Positions 1 through 7,173 are shown, counted from the stretch's first letter. The stretch: 64,000 nucleotides of DNA from Bacteroides pyogenes (GCF_014196225.1 NZ_JACIDI010000014.1:21056-85055); one strand, 5' to 3'. Notes: generated by a model not told the origin, from the letters alone. Program-made: numbers and translations.

Positions 1-1
1 C

Positions 2-97
2 GAAAGCGTGAAGAACCTCGCCAACCGCAATGGGTCTCATCAAAAACCGGGAGAAAGGAGTTTCGCACGCAGCATGAGAGAAAAAACGCATCATTAA
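2..97 (+). CDS. C-terminal end of an unidentified protein cut by the window edge
   Basis: An open frame enters from the left edge and runs 31 codons to TAA at 95-97. The peptide is basic and polar and contains PGERSFARSMREK. It could be the tail of a mobilisation or transfer gene of the neighbouring element remnant, but that is only a guess from context. No family can be assigned from so short a piece, and a chance open frame is possible. Confidence 0.3.
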   Translation, partial: ESVKNLANRNGSHQKPGERSFARSMREKTHH

Positions 98-154
98 GGG
101 AGACGGCAGACGGCATAGTTACCCACCGTTGAAAACACCGTAAGAAATGATTAG

Positions 155-289
155 TTTCCCACTGGGGAAACTTTATTTTCCCCGTATGGAAACTTTTGTT
201 TCCCCAGTGGGAAACTTTTGTTTCATCAGTGGGAAACTTTTGTTTCATTCGGCGGGGAGCTCTTGGTTCATCAATAGGAAACTATTCGA
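155..289. repeat. 22-bp palindromic tandem repeat array, left copy
   Basis: Units begin at 155, 177, 199, 221 and 243, exactly 22 bp apart, with a sixth degenerate unit to about 289. The best unit reads TTTCATCAGTGGGAAACTTT followed by TG. Each unit holds an inverted pair GTTTC/GAAAC. Two units make perfect short hairpins: 154-172 region AGTTTCCC-ACTG-GGGAAACT and 198-215 region GTTTCCC-CAGT-GGGAAAC. There are no unique spacers, so this is not a CRISPR array. The same 22-bp consensus recurs at 3569-4008 on the other side of the element remnant. Confidence 0.8.
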
Positions 290-562
290 GGAAAGGGCAT
301 TAGAGAGGATAGAGGGTAAGTAAATGGAAATGAAAGGGGGTTCAGTATATCTCTATGATTTGCATAAAGGTATAAAGTGCAGAAGATGTGGATTTATGCA
401 GAAGTTCCGTTACCAAATCATTAGTCGATTCGCAGGATGGTAACGATAAGGCAAAAGGAGGTAACCGAAGAGGGTTTCATCGGTAACGAACTTTTCCTCT
501 TCTGCGGTACTGATGATCTATAACACAATGTTTTGAGTAATAGAGAACGCTTCGGCAACGGG
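290..562. other. Non-coding stretch upstream of the integrase with degenerate 22-bp repeats
   Basis: No convincing gene lies here. GGTAAC boxes start at 439, 460 and 482, spaced 21-22 bp, with an inverted GTTACC at 409. The unit at about 474-497 (GTTTCATCGGTAACGAACTT) aligns with the 22-bp repeat consensus of the array to its left. I read this as a decayed continuation of that array running up to the integrase promoter. Confidence 0.5.
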
Positions 563-570
563 TAACTTTG
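563..570 (+). promoter_or_regulatory. -7 element (TAACTTTG) of the integrase gene
   Basis: TAACTTTG matches the Bacteroides -7 consensus TAnnTTTG and lies 19 nt before the integrase ATG. A TTTG occurs at 532-535, but the gap of 27 bp is longer than the usual 19-21, so only the -7 half is convincing. Confidence 0.45.
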
Positions 571-589
571 CCCATAAAAAGAGAAGCGT

Positions 590-1629
590 ATGCAAACAGA
601 AAAATTCAAGGTATTGCTCTATTTGAAAAAGAGCGGACTGGACAAGTCGGGGCAAGCTCCAATCATGGGGCGAATAACATATGAGCGTACAATGGCGCAG
701 TTCAGTTGCAAGCTTTCGCGTGACCCCGATTTGTGGAATGCTCGTGAGAGCAGACTAAACGGCAAGAGCCGTGAAGCGGTGGTAACGAATGTTTTGGAAC
801 GATACGACCGAATGGTTGAAGAGATGAAGCAAAAGCTGGGCATAGAAATAAAGGCTACGACTTTGAATAGTTACTATACTATCCGCAAGCATCTGCAAGT
901 CTTTATCCGTAAGAAGTACCACACGACAGATATTCCTTTCGGACAGGTTGAGGAAGATTTCTTGGAATGCTTGCAACACAACTCTGTCAGAAAATTGGGA
1001 CATTCACAAGGTTATTATCGTAAGATGGATTTGGCGGTGAAGAAAGTCTGCCGTTTCGCGTATCGTGAAGGATTGACAGAGCGACAACTGTTCGCTCACA
1101 TGGAGATAGAACGAGGAGAGCACAAACAACCTCGTGCTTTAAACAGGGCTTCGCTGGATAAGTTGGAAGGCTTGACTTTTGAAGCGTATGAAGTAGAGTT
1201 AGAAACAGCTCGCAATCTCTTTCTCTTCTCCTATTATACCGCTGTCGCCTATTACGATATGGTTGCCCTTGGTCGGGAGCATCTCTTCAGGATACCCTTT
1301 GCCGTGTGAAGCTCCTGCCTGAAGCGATGCGTTTGATAGAGCGGTATCGCTCTGAAGAACGTAGTGCGCTCTTTGCGCCCATTGCCTATTCGGCTTATCT
1401 CGCCCAACTCAAAGCTTTGCAACTTCGGTCAGGCATCTCTATTCTGCTTTCGGCTCACGTCGCAAGACACAGCTTCGGCACGCTGACTTTGGAAGCAGGT
1501 ATTCCGATAGAGAGCATTGCTAAGATGATGGGGTATTCCTCCATTGCCAGCACGCAAATCTATGCCCAAATCACTGATCAGAAGATTGCAATGGATATGG
1601 ACAGGTTGATGCAGCAAAGAAGTATGTAG
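590..1629 (+). pseudogene. Tyrosine integrase of a conjugative or mobilisable element, broken by an internal deletion and frameshift
   Basis: The N-terminal part (590-1309, 239 aa) has the Arm-DNA-binding (ITYERTMAQFSCKL) and SAM-like core-binding domains of Bacteroides transposon integrases. The C-terminal part (codons from about 1291 to 1629) carries HVARHSFGTL (the HxxR box) and TQIYAQ with the tyrosine nucleophile. The two parts lie in different frames. Reading GREHL at about 1278 and then DTLCRVKLLPEA from about 1292 shows that the 15-20 residues normally between them are gone, so a deletion removed coding DNA and shifted frame. The protein would be about 345 aa against about 400 normally. 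The usual GH after the HxxR box is GY here. It should be inactive, leaving the element unable to excise on its own. Confidence 0.85.
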
Positions 1630-1778
1630 AATTAATAGAAAAGAATTTGCTCCATTAGCGTGGAACAAACTCTTTTAATAGCATGAAAGCTATATTATGC
1701 TATATTTTTTGATTTATCACTTTCTTCAACTGCTATGTTCATTGATTTTTCAGTTCTGCAAACTGGGAGTTGCAGAAT

Positions 1779-2249
1779 CTAAAGTTTACAGATCATAATA
1801 TAGTCTTCTTCATTTTCATGAACAACTTCAAAACCTACTTTTTTGTACATACGCACAGCATAGTTCACCTTTTGTACTGATAATGAAACTTGCTTATATT
1901 GACGCTCTTTTAATGTCGAAAGAATTTGTTTCATAAGCTCTGTTCCAATACCCAAATTTCTATACTCCTTAAGAAGTGAAATTGAAAGCGATGGTGTTTC
2001 ATCATCAACATGACCGTAATCATTCATAATACGAGTCCACACTGCTCCTACTATATTCCTATCAACTTCTGCAACATAACACACATCGGTTTTCTTACCA
2101 AAGTCCGAAATATACATTTGTAAATCAGGATGTTTTATAATATCTTTTGACGGTGCTTCAACTCCTTCAGGAATAAAAATAGCCTCATATAAAAATATAT
2201 CCAGTATATTAGTTTCACTTTGCTTTAATTCTCTTATTCTATAATCCAT
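1779..2249 (-). CDS. GNAT-family N-acetyltransferase
   Basis: The 156-aa product has a GNAT fold. The acetyl-CoA pyrophosphate loop is visible as the R/Q-x-x-G-x-G/A motif in EYRNLGIGTELM (about residues 105-116), followed by a C-terminal segment ending YKKVGFEVVHENEEDYIM. Substrate cannot be told from sequence; candidates include a small amine, a protein N terminus or a drug. The start is well supported by AGGAGGG at 2254-2260, 4 nt before ATG. Such a strong Shine-Dalgarno is unusual for Bacteroides. The gene is also visibly AT-rich beside its neighbours. Both suggest a cargo gene brought in by the element, perhaps from a Firmicute. It appears intact, unlike the genes around it. Confidence 0.85.
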   Translation of the reverse strand: MDYRIRELKQSETNILDIFLYEAIFIPEGVEAPSKDIIKHPDLQMYISDFGKKTDVCYVAEVDRNIVGAVWTRIMNDYGHVDDETPSLSISLLKEYRNLGIGTELMKQILSTLKERQYKQVSLSVQKVNYAVRMYKKVGFEVVHENEEDYIMICKL

Positions 2250-2310
2250 GTAACCCTCCTATTGTTATCCGATAAATTTAACAGTTTCCCCTATTTTAAT
2301 TGTTATTCGA

Positions 2311-2835
2311 TTATGAAAGACACTGGAGCAAATGCCATTCGTTGGCAATCGTTCCACAAGTTCGATTAAAGTCCTTCATCGCCATTTGAACCACCACCCT
2401 CATTAGGTTTAGGCGAGGGCTTTGTACCTTTCTTTGGTTTGGCAGCAGTCTGTTCGTAAGTACATCGGTAAGGGTAAAGTATTTACGAGAGGGCGCGAGC
2501 CGAACGACAGGTTTTTCTATATGCTTTTGCACGTTGAAGACCTCGCCTTTTGGCACTATCTTGCTTTTGAATGACGGACTGAGCGTACCCAAGTCGCCAA
2601 ACTCAAAGATGTCGCCGTTTGCCACGATGTCGCGCGCAATTTCGGTGGCATAGTTCAGCACGGCTTCCACTTCTTGACGATTAAATGTGGTGGACTTTGC
2701 CACGCGCCCGCAGAAACTGCGGAAGTCCACACGATGCCTGCCCGTAGAGCGGGCAACTTGTACCGTCTTTCTTGCCTGAGGACCGACATTCATCTTGCGT
2801 TCCCTAAGAACGAGTTGCAATGGTTTATTTGCCAT
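2311..2835 (-). CDS. HU/IHF-family DNA-binding protein (HU-HIG type) with frameshifted C-terminal tail
   Basis: Residues from about 30 to 125 fit the HU-like domain of Bacteroides proteins, with FGDLGTLSPSF and RLAPSRKYFTLTDV near its end. The last 50 or so residues of the open frame read as nonsense. In the next frame, the DNA after position 2462 encodes TYEQTAAKPKKGTKPSPKP and then a glycine-rich end, stopping at 2366. That is the tail expected for HU fused to a glycine-rich motif. One base appears lost between 2461 and 2462, where GATGTTACTTAC became GATGTACTTAC. The ancestral protein would be 156 aa instead of 174. The DNA-binding domain is intact, so some function is possible. Confidence 0.75.
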   Translation of the reverse strand: MANKPLQLVLRERKMNVGPQARKTVQVARSTGRHRVDFRSFCGRVAKSTTFNRQEVEAVLNYATEIARDIVANGDIFEFGDLGTLSPSFKSKIVPKGEVFNVQKHIEKPVVRLAPSRKYFTLTDVLTNRLLPNQRKVQSPRLNLMRVVVQMAMKDFNRTCGTIANEWHLLQCLS

Positions 2836-2919
2836 AATTCAATAGTGCTTCCTCCTTTGTTTTCTTTCCCGAAGTCGGAGGATTTCGCCTGCGGGAGAGG
2901 TTTTCTTGGGTTAATAAAG

Positions 2920-2927
2920 CAAATGTA
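2920..2927 (-). promoter_or_regulatory. Candidate -7 element (TACATTTG) for the HU-like gene
   Basis: On the minus strand TACATTTG matches TAnnTTTG and lies 84 nt upstream of the HU start codon. No good TTTG is found 19-20 bp upstream (the sequence there is GTGT). The neighbouring repeats at 2941-3003 sit where an operator would be expected. Confidence 0.35.
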
Positions 2928-2940
2928 CTTGATTTATTGC

Positions 2941-3003
2941 GAAAAGACACCGAGTAATCAGCAAAAAGATACCGAGCGATTGCGATATTGCTCGGTATCT
3001 TTT
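2941..3003. repeat. Perfect 14-bp inverted repeat plus a third half-site; operator or terminator-like
   Basis: AAAAGATACCGAGC at 2964-2977 is matched by its exact reverse complement GCTCGGTATCTTTT at 2990-3003, with a 12-nt loop. A near copy of the left arm, AAAAGACACCGAG, sits at 2942-2954. Three related half-sites next to the -7 element of the HU-like gene look like an operator. The A/T-flanked stem would also serve as a bidirectional terminator for the upstream helix-turn-helix gene. Confidence 0.55.
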
Positions 3004-3069
3004 GGGAGGCCATTCGACAAATTCTTTCTGTGTGGCTGCCAAACGGCAAGAAAATACCTCGCGAATGCT

Positions 3070-3357
3070 TTATCTCCGATAGTTCTCTTGCAGCAGTTAA
3101 TTGATGCCGGAGAGACGGTAAAGGATTTCTCTGCAATTTGAGCGTAGGGAATGATGTCTTTGCCCCAAAATAGTCCTGCAAGGTGTCGGGCTGATGAAAA
3201 GCCGTTCGCAGACCTCACGCCCCGTGAGGCAGATTTCTCCTCCGAAGAGCGGACGGTGCGTTTGGGCGATCTCCCCAATACGTTTGCTTACTTATTGAAT
3301 GCCTGAGATGAGTTGTTTCATCTCAGGCGTTTCCTTGTTGATGGTCTCGTCTTCCAT
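3070..3357 (-). pseudogene. Excisionase-like helix-turn-helix protein (HTH_17 type), multiply frameshifted
   Basis: The start MEDETINKETPEMKQ at 3357 is followed by an in-frame TAA at 3292-3294. A second frame then reads KRIGEIAQTHRPLFGGEI and CLTGREVCERLFISP. A third gives GKDIIPYAQIAEK, and the second resumes with ILYRLSGIN and LLQENYRR, stopping at 3070-3072. Stitched together this is the N-terminal acidic segment plus the winged helix-turn-helix of small Bacteroides transposon regulators that direct excision. At least three frameshifts or stops are needed, so it is dead. A paired upstream relative remains as a fragment at 3366-3417. Confidence 0.6.
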
Positions 3358-3365
3358 AACCGTAG

Positions 3366-3417
3366 TTATTGTCGGTTGAATCTGGCAAGGAGCGCTTCCA
3401 TATCCTCACGTTTATAA
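3366..3417 (-). pseudogene. C-terminal fragment of a second excisionase-like HTH protein
   Basis: The minus strand reads YKREDMEALLARFNRQ and then TAA (3366-3368), 8 nt upstream of the next HTH start at 3357. This matches the end of HTH_17 proteins, whose wing and last helix read like YYKxEDMExLL. Everything before it is missing: at about 3418 the sequence switches abruptly to an unrelated plus-strand coding fragment, marking a rearrangement junction. Confidence 0.45.
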
Positions 3418-3424
3418 TACATTT

Positions 3425-3592
3425 ATGCCCGATTTGGATGAATGGCAGCACGACAACAATGAAGTAGGACGAGAAGCTCTCCAATCACTTCGCACGGCAG
3501 GTATCAACGTGGAGGATATGAACCGACACTACTCCCGTTACAAGGACCTCAATGAATACCACGTTGCCGATTCATCAAAAGGAACCTCCTGA
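3425..3592 (+). pseudogene. C-terminal fragment resembling a Toprim/CHC2 primase-like protein of mobile elements
   Basis: A 55-codon plus-strand frame contains DNNEVGREALQSL and YSRYKDLNEYHV. These resemble the end of the Toprim domain and the closing KDLNDYL-like motif of the CHC2-zinc-finger/Toprim proteins carried by Bacteroides transposons. The N-terminal zinc finger and most of the Toprim fold are absent. The last codons run into the first 22-bp repeat and end at TGA, so the true C terminus is also lost. The assignment rests on short motifs and is tentative. Confidence 0.4.
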
Positions 3593-4008
3593 TTCATTGA
3601 AAAAGAGCTTCTGATTTATCAAAGGAGGAGCTCTGTTTCATCAAAAGAAAACCTCTGGTTTATCAAAGGGCAACCCCTCCGCCATCAAGAGAGATCTCTG
3701 ATTAATCAAAAAGAAACCTCTGATTCACCAAAAGGAAACCCCTCCGCCATCAAAAGAAAACGTTTGCAGGATGCTCAGCTTATTAGCTGTACTCAAGGAG
3801 AAGCTCCTGCACTATCAAAATGAAATCGCTGTTTCATCCAAACAGAACCTCTGATTTATTGAAAAAGAGCTTCTGATTTATCAAAAGAGAGCATCTATTT
3901 CACGAAAGGGAAACCCCTCCGCCATCAAAAGAAAACGTTTGCAGGATGCTCAGCTTATTAGCTGTACTCAAGGAGGAGCTCTGCCCCATCAAAATGAAAC
4001 CTCTGACT
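3569..4008. repeat. 22-bp tandem repeat array, right copy (about 17 units)
   Basis: About seventeen units of 21-22 bp follow one another. The consensus is close to GATTTATCAAAAGGAAACCT plus CT, and one unit reads TTTCATCAAAAGAAAACCTC plus TG. Two units are lengthened to about 64 bp by an inserted block ending in GTACTCAAGGAG. The shared backbone TTTCATCA...GAAAC...T-TG shows this is the same repeat family as the array at 155-289. As 22 is not a multiple of 3 and stops occur in all frames, the array is not coding. Confidence 0.8.
3734..3975. repeat. 67-bp exact direct repeat inside the right array
   Basis: Bases 3734-3800 and 3909-3975 are identical over 67 bp and are offset by 175 bp. Each copy begins with GGAAACCCCTCCGCCATCAA and contains CAGCTTATTAGCTG, itself a small palindrome. 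Exact identity inside an otherwise diverged array points to a recent segmental duplication of about eight units. Confidence 0.85.
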
Positions 4009-4413
4009 CATCCCCCCAAATCCCTGTCCCGTTGGCAGGAAACGGTGATTTAACTTTGCCGGGGCGACTTTTTTCTGCATTATCTGCAAGTGCAACTGCC
4101 TCCGGGCGATACTGTTTCTATCTCAAGCACACATATTCTTGAGTGCAATTCCCCTACAACCGGGGCGTTCCTGATGAATCTTCCCCCCGGCACAAGGTCG
4201 ATCCCCATTGGAGTCATTCCACGAGGACTCATATAATGAAGGTCGTTATCGTACGATCGGCAACGCTCTTTACAGCCTACCTCGTTCGAGGAACTGATGA
4301 AACGTGCCGCAAGGGGTTTCTTGTTTCGTCCGACGACAGGACTTCCGAAAGCAAACGACGGCTTATTCACCCCGTGCGCCCCGACTCTTCCGAGCATTAC
4401 ACACTCGCGCGCT
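4009..4413 (+). other. Unresolved region with coding-like fragments, no intact gene
   Basis: A TAACTTTG box at 4051-4058 fits a -7 element. After it, a frame without a start codon reads FFLHYLQVQLPPGDTVSISS and ends with SIPIGVIPRGLI just before TAA at about 4232. A second frame further on reads SFEELMKRAARGFLFRPTTG and continues to the mutS-like promoter. Both look more protein-like than chance, but I cannot name a family and neither has a proper start. I take this as debris of one or two genes, with low certainty. Confidence 0.35.
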
Positions 4414-4445
4414 ATTGTCTCTATAAAAAATAATATTTATCTTTG
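4414..4445 (+). promoter_or_regulatory. Promoter of the mutS-like gene
   Basis: ATTG at 4414-4417, a 20-bp spacer and TATCTTTG at 4438-4445 fit the Bacteroides pattern TTTG-N19/20-TAnnTTTG. The predicted start of transcription lies about 20 nt before the ATG at 4473, which favours that ATG over an upstream in-frame ATG at 4443, which overlaps the -7 element. Confidence 0.7.
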
Positions 4446-4472
4446 CCGACCAATGGCAAACAGCAATATCCC

Positions 4473-6290
4473 ATGAATAACAACATAAAAAGCATCGAAG
4501 AAACATACCGAAAGATTGTCACCGAGTCTGAACAACATTTACAAAAAGCAAGAAAACACATTGCACGGATCAGCCTTCTGCGCGTTATTCTTTTCACCGA
4601 AGCCGTCGTCTCTTTCTTTCTCTTCTACGACAGAGGATGGAATTATATACTTCCGCTGTCCGTACTTCCTCTTTTCGTCTTCGTCTGGCTGGTGAAAATA
4701 CACAATCGCTGGTTTTACCGGAAAGATTACCTGAAGAAAAAGATAGAAATCAACCGGCAGGAATTAAAGGCGCTGCACGGCGACTTCTCGGCGTTCGACG
4801 CCGGAAACGAATACATCGACCCGGCACATCTGTACTCTTTCGATTTGGATGTGTTTGGAGACAAGTCACTGTTTCAAGCCGCCAACCGCACGTCCACGAA
4901 CATCGGGAGCCGGCATCTGGCAGATTGGTTCAAATATCCGCTGGAAGAGAAAGAGCGCATCGTGAAACGGCAGGAAGCCGTCGGCGAACTTTCGAAGGAG
5001 TTGGAATATCGCCAGAACTTCCGGCTTTTCGGGCTTCTGAACAGCGCGAACGCCACGAAAACGAGCGAAATCTATGAGTGGGCGAATGCTCCGATACGCT
5101 ACCGCAAACACTTGTTCCTACGGATTCTGCCCGCTTGTATCGCCTTGCTGAACGCGTGCTTCATCGGAGCCGCCATTGCCGACGCGCTTCCTTTCACCCT
5201 TGCGGGCATCGTATTCGTAGGCTGTGTCACATTCAGCTTCGTGTTCACTCAAGGCATCACCAAGCTGCAAATCACCTATGGCAAGAAGTTGCAGATTCTT
5301 TCGGCCTATGCCGATCAGATTCTGCTCACCGAACGCAAAGAAATGCGGAGCGAGAATCTACGGACCCTGCAAAACGAACTGACGGCGCATGGAAAAAAAG
5401 CGTCGCAAGCGCTTCACCGCTTGTCGCACCTACTCAACGGGCTCGATCAGCGAAACAACATATTGGTGAGCACCATTCTCAACGGACTTTTCTTCTGGGA
5501 GTTGCGGCAGGTGATGCGCATAGAGCAGTGGAAAGAAGAGAATGGCGCGGAACTTCCGCAATGGCTGGAGGCAATCGGCGAGATGGATGCGTACTGCTCG
5601 CTCGCCACTTTTGCATACAATCATCCGGACTACATCTATCCGGATGTGTCCACACTTCCCTTCGAACTGGAAGCCGAAGCGTTGGGACACCCGTTGATGG
5701 CGCCCGAACGGTGTGTATGTAACGACATAAACATAGAGAAACGCCCTTCGTTTATCATCGTCACGGGGGCCAACATGGCGGGCAAAAGTACTTATCTGCG
5801 CACCGTCGGCGTGAATTACCTGCTGGCAAGCATCGGTTCGCCGGTATGGGCGCGGAAGATGATCTTCACCCCGACGCGCCTCGTCACGAGTTTGCGCACG
5901 AGCGATTCGCTCACCGATCACGAGTCTTACTTCTTCGCCGAGCTTAAGCGTCTGAAGCTGATTATCGACAAGCTCCGGAACGGAGAAAAGCTCTTCATCA
6001 TTCTGGACGAGATATTGAAAGGAACCAACTCGACGGATAAGCAGAAAGGCTCTTTCGCGCTGATCAAGCAACTCATATCGATGAACGCGAACGGAATCAT
6101 CGCCACGCACGACTTGCTCCTAAGCACTTTGGCGGATGCCTTTCCGGAGAATATCCGGAATTACTGCTTCGAAGCCGACATTGCAAACAACGAACTCACT
6201 TTCTCGTATCGAATGAGAGAAGGGGTGGCGCAGAACATGAACGCCTGCTTCCTGATGAAGAAAATGGGAATAGCCGTCATCGACAGCTGA
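4473..6290 (+). CDS. Membrane-anchored MutS-family ATPase
   Basis: The 605-aa protein has two N-terminal hydrophobic segments (about residues 32-52 and 57-75), a further pair around 210-260, a helical core/lever region and a C-terminal MutS ATPase domain. Walker A is GANMAGKST at 432-440, Walker B is LFIILDE at 507-513, followed by the MutS signature GTNSTDK and a THD switch. The mismatch-binding domain I (Phe-x-Glu) of true MutS is absent, so classical mismatch repair is unlikely. Relatives are common in Bacteroidetes, annotated only as DNA mismatch repair protein MutS; their role is not established. The membrane anchor suggests it acts on DNA or another polymer near the inner membrane. It is the only plus-strand gene between the island and the ribosomal block. 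Confidence 0.85.
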   Translation: MNNNIKSIEETYRKIVTESEQHLQKARKHIARISLLRVILFTEAVVSFFLFYDRGWNYILPLSVLPLFVFVWLVKIHNRWFYRKDYLKKKIEINRQELKALHGDFSAFDAGNEYIDPAHLYSFDLDVFGDKSLFQAANRTSTNIGSRHLADWFKYPLEEKERIVKRQEAVGELSKELEYRQNFRLFGLLNSANATKTSEIYEWANAPIRYRKHLFLRILPACIALLNACFIGAAIADALPFTLAGIVFVGCVTFSFVFTQGITKLQITYGKKLQILSAYADQILLTERKEMRSENLRTLQNELTAHGKKASQALHRLSHLLNGLDQRNNILVSTILNGLFFWELRQVMRIEQWKEENGAELPQWLEAIGEMDAYCSLATFAYNHPDYIYPDVSTLPFELEAEALGHPLMAPERCVCNDINIEKRPSFIIVTGANMAGKSTYLRTVGVNYLLASIGSPVWARKMIFTPTRLVTSLRTSDSLTDHESYFFAELKRLKLIIDKLRNGEKLFIILDEILKGTNSTDKQKGSFALIKQLISMNANGIIATHDLLLSTLADAFPENIRNYCFEADIANNELTFSYRMREGVAQNMNACFLMKKMGIAVIDS

Positions 6291-6385
6291 TCGACAATTG
6301 ACGGTAGTATAAAATTATTGGTGTCCGATAAAACAAAATGGGGAATCCGGCAACTAATGCCGACTGCAACATATAGGTTCAACAA

Positions 6386-6434
6386 AACAATAGCGACTGC
6401 AACTATTAGCTTCATAGTGACAGTCGCTATTGTT
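6386..6434. terminator. 14-bp perfect stem between convergent mutS-like gene and ribosomal block
   Basis: AACAATAGCGACTG at 6386-6399 pairs exactly with CAGTCGCTATTGTT at 6421-6434 across a 21-nt loop. It lies about 95 bp after the mutS-like stop and could end that transcript, although no U-run follows on the plus strand. Just beyond it AATGCTTACGTT is repeated at 6467 and 6484. I see nothing else in 6435-6544. Confidence 0.5.
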
Positions 6435-6544
6435 ATATATAAAGGTTTAATACCTGTAGTTTATCAAATGCTTACGTTCATCGAATGCTTACGTTTAATT
6501 TACATCCTCTTGTAGAGGACTTAGAATTCATCCCCTTTGTACAT

Positions 6545-6577
6545 AAAAAAAGGATGTGCCGATTCTTGACACATCCC
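6545..6577 (-). terminator. Intrinsic terminator of the ribosomal protein operon
   Basis: On the minus strand GGATGTG (6576-6570) and CACATCC (6558-6552) form a 7-bp stem, followed by seven T residues (6551-6545). It is a classic Rho-independent terminator about 90 nt past the rplQ stop and closes the long minus-strand block. Confidence 0.85.
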
Positions 6578-6663
6578 ATCAATATTTTGTCGAATGACAA
6601 GTCTTGCAACAGCAAACTGAATCTAAAAAGATAAGCGCTGCATGCAAGACTAAATCTTAGGCA

Positions 6664-7170
6664 TTATTCAGCAGATTCTGCTTTTGGCTCTTCGGCAACA
6701 GGAGCTGCAGTAGTCTCAGAAGCAACTGCCGTTGTTTCAGCAGCAGCCCCGCTCTTCTTTGAACGACGAGTACGGGTTGCTTTCTTCACAACTTTTTCTT
6801 TTGCCATGTTCTCGTTGTAGTCTACCAACTCAATGAAGCACATTTCCGCATTATCACCCAAGCGATTTCCTGTTTTAATGATACGGGTATAACCGCCCGG
6901 ACGATCGGCAATCTTTACTGAGATTTCTTTGAAAAGTTCCGTAACAGCAAATTTATCTTGCAAGTTGCTAAATACTACACGACGAGAATTGGTCGTATCG
7001 TCTTTAGCTTTAGTCAGCAAAGGTTCAACAAACTTCTTCAATGCTTTTGCCTTTGCAACAGTCGTAGTGATTCTTTTGTGCTTGATCAAAGAGCAAGCCA
7101 TGTTAGATAACATAGCGCTTCTATGAGAAGCAGTACGACCTAAATGATTGAATTTCTTATTATGTCTCAT
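6664..7170 (-). CDS. rplQ: Large-subunit ribosomal protein bL17
   Basis: bL17 sits near the peptide exit tunnel of the 50S subunit. The N-terminal 115 or so residues ([20 protein letters not shown] onward) are the conserved bL17 fold. The 168-aa length exceeds the roughly 120 aa of E. coli because of a low-complexity tail rich in Ala, Glu and Thr that begins after the [11 protein letters not shown] basic patch; such tails are usual in Bacteroidetes. It is the last gene of the block, 3 nt after rpoA, as in the alpha operon of most bacteria. Confidence 0.97.
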   Translation of the reverse strand: MRHNKKFNHLGRTASHRSAMLSNMACSLIKHKRITTTVAKAKALKKFVEPLLTKAKDDTTNSRRVVFSNLQDKFAVTELFKEISVKIADRPGGYTRIIKTGNRLGDNAEMCFIELVDYNENMAKEKVVKKATRTRRSKKSGAAAETTAVASETTAAPVAEEPKAESAE

Positions 7171-7173
7171 TTT

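Noticed and set aside
155..289. CRISPR array
   Set aside because: The period is 22 bp with no unique spacers between repeats, and no cas genes are present. It is a tandem repeat.
2674..3141. 155-aa plus-strand open frame
   Set aside because: It runs antisense through the HU-like gene and its promoter repeats and has no protein-like features.
5430..6110. 226-aa minus-strand open frame inside the mutS-like gene
   Set aside because: It is the antisense shadow of the conserved ATPase domain, rich in Arg and Val as expected from GC-biased third positions.
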